A stretch of DNA of 64,000 nucleotides from Flectonema sp. DT1601 (Eukaryota > Euglenozoa > Diplonemea > Diplonemida > Diplonemidae): positions 124,001 to 188,000 of the forward strand of contig OZ025844.1 of the NCBI GenBank assembly GCA_964019425.1, given 5' to 3'. The notes beneath the pieces were generated by a model that saw only the letters and a list, made by a program, of their open reading frames with translations, did no database searches and had not been told where the DNA came from. Below, one piece after another: positions 34,017 through 45,202 of the stretch (position 1 is the stretch's first letter; each line of letters starts with the position of its first letter). A program made the translations under genes and the position numbers.

Positions 34017-37000
34017 AAAAAAAAAAAAAAAAAAAAAAAGAAAGAAAAAGAGAAAAAATAAATCAATAAATATCGTCACCCTTAAATGAATCTCGTACTT
34101 CAGCAAACTAAACGCCTGTGTCTGACAGCTAATAATAAATAGGTTGATATCGATTCTTTCGTGTTAGTATCCTACTGAAAACTACTAATTAAAAATTCCA
34201 ATTACTTTATTTATTGGTATGGCACTACTATGCCATTACTATGCTATACTTATATTCCTTTTCCTTGTTTTTTTTTCCTTTTTTCTTTTTTTTTTTTTAT
34301 AAAGAAACAGCAGCTGGCTATTTGCTTTGAAAGTCAAGAAACATAAAAAAGGAATAGAGGAAAAAGAAATTGAAAAAAAAAAAAAAAAAAATAGGTGTCC
34401 GAGAGCAGGAGTGAGTACGCCGCCCTTCGAACTTTGGTTGGTTCTTTTGAACAGGATACATCTTTATTTTTAGAAAATAAGAAAAAGAGAGATTCATGAA
34501 GGTATAACTCGTCCGGTTTTGTAAAAAGGGCCGAGAAGAAAGTTAAAGCAACACGCCATAATATTCCTTTCGGGTATTAATTATGTGAGCATAACCGCAG
34601 CTCCTCACGCTACTCAGGTAGACATGTGCTACGCCCTCACTCTTCAAACTGTTTTTTGCCTGCAGAGTCCCAGATATCGAATGCCATAATCAGTGTCACA
34701 TGACTGAACAATTTCATCCCCAAAAGCGTCCGTGCCTCAGACAACGACGGTACTCCTTGTTGAATGCGTTTTATAAAACTTAACAGAATAAAAAGGGGGG
34801 AAAAACCACGACAAAAAAAATAAGACAAAGTAACAGGGGAAATTGCTTTTCTGATACAAAACAAAACCGCAAAGTACGTGCGAAGGCGCAGGAGTTCCTC
34901 CCGTAAAGTATTGATGAGGTTGGTTGTTATTGCCTTTTTGATAACCTACGCAATTCAGAAAAAAAAGAAAAAAAAAAAAGAAAGAAAGAAAGAAAGGGAG
35001 TATCGAAATTACACAAAAACAACCCTCCCTTATTAGCGAGAGGTGGTTTAAGGGCTCTTGGTCTTCCCCTTTTTTCCTCTGCCAGCGATTGTAGATAAAA
35101 CTGAAACATTGGAGTCCTCCAACAAAAGCCTGAACTGAAGTACAGCTATTCACCATTCGTAGAAGGTAAGAGTAGCCCCATTATACCAGATGATTGTAGG
35201 AGTCAGCATCATTAAAAGCTCTGCCTAATTGCATCTGGAATTTCGTTAAATCGTTGTGTGCGAGAGACGTATTGGAACTCTACTAATGTTTAAACGTAAA
35301 CCTTTTCTTTTTTTTTTTTTTCCCCCTTCCTTTTCTGATTATTATTCCTAGTGCGAAACTTAAAAATAACAAAGAACGACAGCGGTGTGCTACCGATCAA
35401 AAAAAAGTATTTCTAAAAGCGCTCCCGTTCTTTTTTTTTTTTTTTTTTTCGTTTTGTGTTGGGAGCATAAATATTATTTTAGTCGCCACGTCAGCGACTC
35501 CAACAAAACTGACGACAAAATCATAAGTAAAAAAAAAAAAACCAAAAAAAAAACCAAAAAAAAAAAAAAAAAACAACATACAACGGAAAATAGATTTCGG
35601 CAACTCGAAGACTCGTATCTTAAGAGTGAATTAGTTAACAATAGTAGTGAATGTTTCATATCCAACAGTGCACATCATCTCAAGTGAGAGCCGTTGAATT
35701 CGAGAACAGTTCGCCGGGTACAGAAATTGTGACAACCAACAACAATAACCATGTGATTCCACAGATTTTACTTCACTACGTCATCGAGGAAAGGTCGAAA
35801 AAAAAAAAATATTCTCAAAAAATTTAAATGAATATTCTGTGTAGGCGAGCTGTGGCTCTTTTTGTGAGGACTCAGAGGTTTTCTAAGCGAGATGACGAAG
35901 TTTCGACCTAACAACAACCTACGAAAAACCACATCAAATATAACATTAGTAGTCAATTGATATGTTTTATGAAAACTGTCTGACAATCTTTTTACAAAAC
36001 TTAAACAGGAACAACACAACTACTAAAAGGAATTTTTTTTGGGACACGAGAAGGAAACTGAAGGATCCGCAAGACCCCACTCAACTGGACATCATTCATG
36101 CGCTAGCTGTGAAGTGCAAGGAGTCATACTAGACGTGGTAAAGACTGAGAAGTTCTACAACAAGATAGGTATTGCAAAATAAGAAATAAAGTAAACACGA
36201 ACCGAGTTTCAAAAATGAATATTAAAAAATCAACCATGAGCTGTCTTCACATGAAGCCAATCATTCTCCTATAGCTTCATAACCCGAACTACTTGTGAAG
36301 AAACGGAACTTCCATTATGACCACAACAAATTCAATTTTCTACGACGAAACGGCTTAACGAGAATACCCAGGGTAGCACCTGTCCTCACTGAGACAGGAC
36401 TCCCTTTTGCTCGCGTCAGTAAAAAAATAAAAAAAAAAAAAAAAAAAAAAAAAAATGAGTGTAAAAGAAGTGGAAGGGAAAAGAGACTATTTTTTTTATT
36501 TTTTTATTTTTTAACAATTTTTTTCCCCCCAACGTGTGAGTTCCGTCCCCATGGCAAAACTGAGATGGGCACGAAAACATATCAACGGGAAGATGATGTA
36601 ACAAGGTAAATACTGCAACACGTATTAAGGATAAAGTGATTACCATCATTTGAATTTACTTTGTAATCTAAACCCGAAGACTAAAAAAAAAAAATTCTTT
36701 TTTTTTCTTTTTCTTTTTTTTTTTTTTTCCTTCTATTTCTTTTTTTTTCCCCCAAGGCTATGCAAGAAAAAACCAAAAAAAAAAAAAAAAAAGAGAAACA
36801 ACATAACGTGCAAGGGAAATAGATAAGAAGGTATTCAAAAAAAAGAATAAAAAAAATAAATAAATAAAAAAAAACGAAAAAAAAAAAAAAAAAACATGAG
36901 TCACTCAGAGAATATTTAAATAAGCACTTTTACAACCAACACTTCATCGAAAGGGGATTTTTTATTTATCACTACGGAAACCCTGATTTATTGTTATCTT

Positions 37001-37274
37001 TAACTATCCCTTTCAACTTTGAATTGTGCATAGACACAAGTACAGTAATTACATGGGGTTTTCTTTCTTCAAATAAAGTGCTCGAAGCGGTAAGAAGAAC
37101 TTAACTAGCTATTATCAGAAGGGGGAAAGGTGTAAGTCTTATTCGCTATTTCTACTCCCTCTTTGAAAGCGATGACATGTGAACGAGATGCTTTTCTAAA
37201 GTTGAATAACAGTGCGAACGGCCTTCCGCACTCGCTCGCTAATCTCTATGAGCTTTGCAATAAATATCACTTCT

Positions 37275-37306
<32 letters not shown>

Positions 37307-38693
37307 CGTACCAAAGTTTGAACTAACAAAAAGAGAGACGACAAAATAAAAAAGAAACGCAAGAAAGTAAGGCAAAAAGGGGCGAAAAAATTTAAAAAAA
37401 AAAAATAATAATAATTATCTCCTGTTTGTTAACATTTTCAGTATCAGTTGCCAAAGGAAAAAATATGCGTGACACTGGCGCAGTAGACGAAGAGCTGCTT
37501 ATATATTTTTTCTGTTTGTCAAAACCATGCCATTCATGAAACAAGAATCCAAATAATTCAGAAATGGAAAAAACCAATCGAAAACACAACCTTTTTTCAC
37601 TGCTTTTCCTTTGAATTCACTTATTCATTTATTTTTATTCTTTATTTTTTTTTTTCCCCCTCCTGGGGGTGCAGACAGAGACGGGATCAGGGAGTCTATA
37701 ACACACTATTTCAGTGTGCAAAATTGCTTCTTCATGCAACCTCTTTATTTCCTAATTACTAATACTATTAATTATTATTTTTAGCCGTCCTAAGTCTGAC
37801 CATTATGTACCTTCTCGGTCATCTAGAGTAGCTTATATATCATTTCAAGTTTAACCCAGGGGTACGGTCCACACTACAGTACTGGTATTGAAAAAAGCTG
37901 GGGGGTATGTTTGATACGATACGAAAAGATTTATCTGGGAAGAATACTGCAGGTCTTTGCACAAAAAATAAAAGTACTGTCACCATGAAACAGGAGGCAT
38001 TGGGGAGAAGAGGGGGGGGGTCTTGAGAAACAAATCATAGGGAAGAGTGGGAAGTCCAGATAATAAAAACGAAACAACAGTATAAAAAAAAATATATAAA
38101 AAAAAAAAATAATAAAAAAAAAACAAATTGAATTTTTCTTTTCCTACGCACCGGGGATTTCATATAAAAACAGCCAAAACACATCCATGCTCACAACGGG
38201 AGGGGACAGAAAACGTATCAACCAACAGAATTCAGATTTTTTTTTTTTTTTTTTTTGGCTACCTCACTCCTTAGCAGAACCATCTAAGTTTGATAGAGCT
38301 ATTTTGATATCCCTGTTGATATACTTCTTTACTCAGTGAATCCTATCATTTTCGAAATCAACTTAAAAAGCGTTCAGAACATACCAGTTTTAATACAGAA
38401 AATTGCAAAAAAAAAAAAGGAACCAACCCCCCTTCAAGAGAGTGAAAGAAAGAAAAACAAAAAGAAAACGAAGATTCCATTTCAATCGGGTTCTTGCTTT
38501 TATTATTGCCAACGTAATTTTTTTTTTTTTTTTCCTTTTCCCCCTCCTTCCTTTCTTTTTTCTAAGCAATTACTACCGATGAACGGTTCAGCGCAGCAAG
38601 CTGCTGAAAAATGCCTCCAGATGGCAACATATTACGGTGGCGTGATAGGTGTCACACAACAGCGGCAGCAAAAGATAACACGACGTGTTAAAT

Positions 38694-41600
38694 TTATGTT
38701 ACTTCGCCTTGTGTTTGTTCCTGGGTTTCTATAATGGGAAGAACAGTGTCTCTCATAGAGACAAGCAAATCCTGACACTGCGGAATTGTTCTTGCAGAGA
38801 CAGTCAGAGAACTATGTGATAAACTACTGCTTCGTGTGCCTGTAGGAACTGTTTCCTCAACAGCCTTGGCGGTGAAGGGGTCGAGAAATTTCTTTGCTCG
38901 TCCTTCACTTTTTGCAACTTGTTTTGCGAGCTCTGTAAGAACTGAAGTTGATGCAGGAGTGTCTTTAAGGATTCCAAGTCCTCCCCAAACAGCATACAGA
39001 GATGACAACACCTTTAGTTGAAATAATCTTGCCTTCCGTTGCCGAGCTATTGTAAAACATTGAACCAACTTAGCCTCAACCTCAGACAAGACTCTAGCTT
39101 GAATGGTTGCGTCTTCATGTTCTGGAACAAGTTGAGATACGAGTGTTGGATTTGACTCGAGTAGTTTTAAATAAAGAACCCCTTGTATTCTACAATATTC
39201 AGGACCAAACTGACCATCTCCAGGATTCCCTTGCTTAAGAAGATCAGCAAACGGAGTAGGGTCTGTAACATTGTCAATTACACTATCTAATAGTAAACAA
39301 CGTAGAGGCAAACATTGACCAAAACAACTCTGCAGACTCCTCAAGTAATCAACAGCCTCTTCAGGTGCCTTTCTCGCAAGAGCTGAATAAAAGTTACCCA
39401 GAGTAATTGATAAGGTGTCTCCTAGTTTGTTTGCCAGGTCTAATCCAGCTTCAGCAAACTTTATAACTTGAGAATTATTTTTTACTAAAGCGTGATATTG
39501 ACAGGCAAGGCAGTAGAGACGGGCTTGGTTGACACCTTTGCATTTTCCAGATGTGTACGTGTCGCCTACGTCTTCAGTTGACTCAGCCTGACTAAAAGAA
39601 CCAAGAACCAGATATGTAAGACGAAGAGAAATGAGAAGATCAGGGACAGGCATACCTGAAGACATTCCTTCAAAGAATGACGTCAGGTTTGTTGATGCAA
39701 ATTTTGAACCGTCAAGATCGTTGTCTTTAATAAGAACAATTGTGTCCTTGGCAGTCTCTATTAAGTCTTCATTCTTAGTACCACATTGAAAATATACTTG
39801 AACAGCTGTACATGCTCGGAGTACTTCTTCTATTTCTCCTCCAGCTTCCGCAGTCATTTCTTCTAAATTATCAAAACGGTTTAACGCTTCATCAAACTTG
39901 TGCAGGAGGGCTAATTCAATAGCCCTGCCAGCTGTAGCTCGATACCTGGCTTCCCAGACTGTGTCTGTTTGGGTTTCTATATCAATAGCGAGAAGTTGGT
40001 CGTGGAGTTTTAATATATCTTCTGGTGTGAATCTATTCCGAGATTTGTAAACAGGAATAGTAATATCACTTAATATCGTCAATTCCATGTCGTTTGTTTG
40101 CTCAGTGTCATCACACTTTCTCATTCGGAGGGGGATGAACGCAAGTGCTGACTGCAACAAATCATACGCAGCGTATGGATCGCTTGTCCTTGCATGCCAC
40201 GCAGCACTTTTACGAAGCCACCAGATAGCCCTGTCTAGTTCTTCTAAAGTGCAACTCTCTTCAGCGTATCTCGCATATGCACCCCAGTGTCTTGCAAGTT
40301 GGGAGACAGAATCACTTTGTTCGTCCTGTTCGTCAGAATCGCTGTCAGCAACGATTAATTTTCCCTCGATCCATTCGGCCAGTTGTTTGTGCCATTGTAA
40401 CCTTTGCTCGTGTAATACCATAGTGTAGGCTTCTTCTTGTACTACGGAATCCACGAATCGATAAGTTGACTCTTCTCTGTTTTTTCCTGCTAAGCTTAGA
40501 ATCCGCTGTTTTTTTGTTGAATTTATTTTCTCCCACTCTAAAGTAAAAATAATACCGTGAGATTACATACCTGTTCTTCCAGTTTCACAACTGCAGTCAC
40601 AATGTTAGCCTTTGATTTGGCAACAGGGAAGATAACTTGGATTGCTTCTAGAGAAAACTGATGTTTTTTTTTTTTTGTCTTGAAAGATTAGCTCACAGTC
40701 TACAAAGAACTTTTACAACTCAAAACAGTACATACTTTCTTTCCTATTACTGCTGCGCACTTAATGATTAGCTGCTGAGTTGCGTGGAGTCGATCAATAG
40801 TTGACCTGTTTGTTTATTTATTAAATAAAGCTGATGATGTTGTTATATAGAATTAGTGTACTTGGGAAACAGATAATAACAAACCTGGCAAAATGAGTAA
40901 CCGACTTGGGGAGTTGGAGGTGGAATCCCGTCTCATCATTTCCAGCAAAGTGAAGTCTTGATGCTGTAATGACTAGAGATGATTTCGTATTATCAGATTT
41001 AAGCAGCTCATCGCGAAAGGCGTTCGCAATGGCGACAAGGAGGAATATTTTACCGTAGCGGGAATTCTTGTAAACGAATGAAGCTATGGCTTTATCAGCT
41101 TCCTTAATCTCTGCTATTTCTGGATGCGACAACAACTGTCTATTAAGTAAATGAACTAACAGCTCTGCAGACTGTTCCTGAGATAATGGTTTCAACGTAA
41201 TGGTTGTCACACTTTGAGTGTATTCTTGAATCCGCTTCCATATTCTAATACTTTGCTTACTCTTAACATCGTTTCCAACAGGTCTCTGAGAGCATACAAT
41301 CATAATAGGTGACGATCTGTCTTTAGACGCAGCGAGTTGTTGTAAGAGTTCCAAACTAGGAATGTCGATATTATTTTGCATACTATCAAACAATATTAAT
41401 AAAGGTTGCTTACTCGCATTGTACTTCAGAATTACATGAAGCAAACTGGTTGTAGTTTTTGCTCTAAGACCAGGTCCCAAATCACCAAGGGCTGGAGGCT
41501 CTCTAAATGATGTTTTTAATATTGGGTTTAGAAGTGGTAGGAAACAATCTAATTCCAAATTTAGGTATCCGAACTCCATCCAATCATCAGTTTTACAAAT

Positions 41601-43841
41601 CTCCTGCAAGTGTTGAGTAATATGGCGAGAACTTGATATGTGTGGAGGTAACAAAGCCAACAGCAGTTGAGTAAAAATAGGTTCCCACAATGAATAAGCA
41701 GTCATGGATGATGTACCATCAGCACTAGATTCGAGAACAACACCTGGTATCGTTCCATTTTCTATTTGACCAGCGCAATGTCTTGTGAGATATGATTTTC
41801 CCATTCCTCCTTCACCGTAGACAACTACGACTCTTGTTCTGATAGTGTTCTTGTACTCAGCTTCTCCCAGTAAAGCAGTTACCTCACCCCTAACATCTTC
41901 GAGGACTTTAACTTCAGCAGCTCTTCCTATCATAACCAGCTGACGTTCTTCGTCTTCTCCATCAGAGTCTTGTCCACCATCACCGATGGCGCGTTGATGA
42001 GCTGCGAAGTCTCGTTTTCCCTTAAATAACTTCACAGGTGCGTGAACTGACACTGGAATGTCGTATCCTCGAACTTGAATCTTTGGGAGATTAGTGATGT
42101 ACAAAGCAGCTTTCTTTGTTGCTGTAAACGTTGCTTCATCAACAAGAATCTGTGACCAGACCTTTGGTGATTCCCGTGTACCATTAGGAGATAGAGACGT
42201 ACGAGATAAAACCTTTTGAATAGTACTGTCATCGACAGATGCTGTTGGGATGGCAGGAGTGCCGTCACATGGAAGTGTTTCTTCTTTTGGTTGTTCACAG
42301 TCAGCTTCTTGTTTATCACCATTATGAACTGGTTGCTTATAAATACTATCACACAATGACATTAACCTCGCACCTAAATTAACAGCTGTACCCATTATAG
42401 TATAATCTCTCCTTACTAATGAACCTATGGAACCGACGAATGTTTCTCCAGAAGTCACTCCAATAGATATACCGATGCCAAGTTGTTCACATCGTTCTTT
42501 TATTTCTAAGGCACTTTTAATAGCTCTGGTTGGGTCATCATCGTGTTGTGGCATACCGTATGTGATAATTATTGAGCAACCCTTTTCATCAACAAGGCAG
42601 TTAGCGATGCATCCTTCGTATCTGTAAACAGTCCCTTGAATGCTTCTTACCATTTGGTGAATGGAAATGAAAGAAGGGTCTCCGGTACCGGTGATTTTAT
42701 GATTTAGTTCGTCCCAGTTATTTACTCCCATAAAAAGCATAGAGAGTCCTCGAGATTCAGATATTTGTTGTTGTCCTTCATCAAGTCTCGATTGTAAAAA
42801 GAAGTCAACAAACCCCCTAACACCTCTTTCCATCGCCGCTGTTAACGTGATCTTTGGAAGTGGATATCCAGTTGGAATTTTAGTTCCTTCTTTCATTGTG
42901 ATTAAGTGACCTTCTCGGTTTTCTTCGCTAATAATTTCCGAATTAAACATTGAGTCTTGACCTGCTTTGGCAACGCATGCCCATGTTTGTTTACTTATAA
43001 CAACATCACCGTTCTTTGATAGGGGCATGACATCACCTAATTGATCGAACACTTCACCAAATACAATTCTTCTCCAAATATCACCAACACCACCAACAGT
43101 CATGGTTTTTACTTCAGAAGCTCCGATTCCAATGTGAACACGAAGTTCTCTGTCGGCTTCTCCCGGGGCATCAGATGACAGTTTTGCGCAGTACGACGGA
43201 TATCTACTTTGAATTTCCATAGCGCAATTCAAAGCGTATACGGATAAACTGTTAAGGGAATCAGTGCAATATTGACTTCCGAATAATACTATTAAGGCGT
43301 CGCCTGCAAATTTTTCAACTGCACCACCATATTCCTGTACACAATCAATCATTTGAGTGAAATACGCGTTTATGTATGTTGCCAGTAGTTCTACTCCGAG
43401 CATGTTTGGTAATTTTGATAGTGATTCTCCGAGAGCTGTGAATCCAGATATGTCAACCATCATGACGACTCCGTAAAAAGAACAGTATTCAGGTGATGAG
43501 ACAGGACTTGATATTACCTGAAATTGCTTTAGGACCGGCCAGGGGATGTACGGTGCTAAAACATCTGCGTATGGTGAAGGTTCTTGAAGCTTTTTTAAGT
43601 ATGCTTTTCGTCGATCTGAACCTTCTTTGTTATTTAAACCTTTCCCTACCTTACCAGTCTCGTTACTTAAATTCAATGTGAATCTTCCCTTTCCATTACG
43701 CTTTCTATATCTTTCTTTCTTTGACTTTCGGCGACTTTCTCTTGTAACCTTATCATTGCCTCCTCTTGCGTGGGTGCTTTTCTTATTCTCAGCAGTCGCT
43801 TCTTCGGTTGTTTTCTTTCCATTGCTAGGCGCACAGCCCAT
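38694..43841 (-). CDS. Soluble-type adenylyl cyclase (sAC/ADCY10-like)
   Basis: 1651 aa from exons 40885-43841, 40736-40805, 40571-40657 and 38694-40535; phases 2, 0 and 0 close correctly. Layout matches the sAC family: two class III cyclase domains, an NTPase region and a long helical-repeat tail. Cyclase domain 1 (about 120-300) has both metal aspartates, D130 in VDISGFTAL and D181 in FAGDALI. Domain 2 (about 365-495) has lost the first aspartate but keeps IGVTSG and a YTIMGTAVNLGAR segment, as usual for a C1/C2 pair. The P-loop is GEGGMGKS (676-683). The C-terminal ~600 residues look like TPR-type helical repeats. It makes cAMP from ATP and in known members responds to bicarbonate or calcium. 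The start MGCAPS followed by a very basic stretch suggests a myristoyl/palmitoyl membrane anchor, absent from mammalian sAC as I know it. Confidence 0.92.
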
Positions 43842-44317
43842 TTCAAAATGTTATTAAAAATAACACTTGGCCACTTGCACTTTCAAAAACGGAAAGCAAA
43901 AAAACAAAAAAAACGGTGGTGGTAACGTACTTATTATCTCATAGTTTGTGCGAGACGCGTTGTGTTTGGGTGATGGGGTGGGTGGCAATGCTTTCCTCCT
44001 GAGAAGGATCTGTGAAAAGGGGAAAATACGTTGTTTTATAATACTACTCACGCTCTAAATAACAATTCCAGTCACATATACGTCGGTGATGTTCTTCTGA
44101 GAGATAATAGATACTTTGAAAGTATTAACTACATTCTATTTGTTGTTATTAATAAATACTACTTCCCGAATAGCTTGGAAAAGTTATGCGGGGAACCTTG
44201 CGTTCAAAATATACGAACAAAACAGATAATAAGACAAATATAAAATGAATCCATCAACCGACTACATCACACCTCAACATATAACGACAGAGGTAGGCTA
44301 TCACGAGTGATAACTTG
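43842..44317. other. Intergenic
   Basis: 476 bases between the HAD-fold gene and the cyclase start. No gene or repeat recognised. Confidence 0.5.
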
Positions 44318-44779
44318 CTATGTAACAGCGCAGCAGCCGAGTCGTTTTTTTTGTAGCCTCTCAGCTATGAGTGGGGCATCATCTAAGCAAAGACCTGTTT
44401 TACTAGTTCGGTAGAAGTGTTCAGTCGGAAGATCTAAATTAGCGTCATCGATAGCAACCCAAAACATTAAATTAGAGTCTTCTACGTGTGATAAGATTTC
44501 TCTCTCTTTACAACCTCCAAAATCGGGAGTTACAGCGACTGGTCGAGGTAGTTGACAATCACTTAGTTTATCACTGATTTCTTGTACGTGAGTTGTTCTC
44601 CATCCAGTGCTTAGTACAATATCAGCATTCAATGTTTTTATTAAATATTTCATAACTGTCACAGCTGGCTCTTCCCATTTCTCAACTGCGTTAGTGAATT
44701 TATCCACGTCATCAAGCGATCTCATAACACCGTCAATATCAAGAAAGATAGTTGGGTTGGGAACCACTCTGGGACCCAT
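44318..44779 (-). CDS. HAD-fold protein, HAD_SAK type, with possible C-terminal lipid motif
   Basis: 153 aa, single exon. Motif I is FLDIDGVMR (nucleophile Asp plus acid Asp), motif II is the Thr of VLSTGWR, and a later acidic pair is in VAIDDANLDL. This is the minimal HAD core without a large cap, as in the HAD domain found in Swiss-Army-Knife RNA-repair proteins and stand-alone relatives. Likely chemistry is phosphate hydrolysis or transfer; the substrate is unknown. The protein ends CCAVT: the final four residues, CAVT, fit a CaaX prenylation box with an adjacent Cys for palmitoylation. Membrane attachment is therefore possible but only inferred. Confidence 0.82.
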   Translation of the reverse strand: MGPRVVPNPTIFLDIDGVMRSLDDVDKFTNAVEKWEEPAVTVMKYLIKTLNADIVLSTGWRTTHVQEISDKLSDCQLPRPVAVTPDFGGCKEREILSHVEDSNLMFWVAIDDANLDLPTEHFYRTSKTGLCLDDAPLIAERLQKKRLGCCAVT

Positions 44780-45202
44780 CAGGGAAGGGGATCAGCAAAG
44801 ATATAAGTCTCGTCAGGTACCTGATTAAATAATAAATACTCATATTAATAAGGGTTTTCTTTTGAACGAGAAGACCAGCAACATCCTAAATACCTAAAAT
44901 TGCAAAGCAGCTGAAAAGCAAACTCGCAAACGAGATCCGACAGGGGCGTCTAAACGCAATAAATAAAGCAAAAAAAAAAAAAAAGTGCTGCTGAAAAGCA
45001 GATATTTTCCTACCCGCAGTTTCGGGAGGAAATAAAATCGAACAGCTAACAGATAAAAGAACCTGTTGCGTATGATAAGAGCGTATTGAGAGCCGTATTG
45101 CACTGAAGCAATCGACTGCGGGGTATGATGACCGATGACTGTATCGAAATATCAAATATTTTGAAGAATTGAAGAAAAATAAAGTAGACTTTTTTTTTTT
45201 TT
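44780..45202. other. Intergenic
   Basis: Short spacer with A- and T-runs (44969-44983, 45189-45203). No gene seen. Confidence 0.5.

Larger units (their letters stand above)
30510..38693. other. 8.2 kb gene-poor, simple-repeat region
   Basis: No gene can be supported on either strand. The stretch is dominated by poly(A)/poly(T) blocks, many 15-30 bases long, with a TTG microsatellite (33052-33112), a GA repeat (33993-34016), an A-run/T tandem array (33468-33510) and a short inverted-repeat element (33511-33650). A plus-strand frame of about 42 codons at about 36010-36140 reads like a protein fragment (ending IIHALAVKCKESY) but has no start and no recognisable family. All longer frames here are built from homopolymers. 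Confidence 0.6.

Noticed and set aside
38694-40454. C-terminal helical-repeat frame as a separate gene from the cyclase
   Set aside because: Two short exons (40736-40805 and 40571-40657) bridge it in phase to the cyclase/NTPase frame, and the combined length and layout match sAC.
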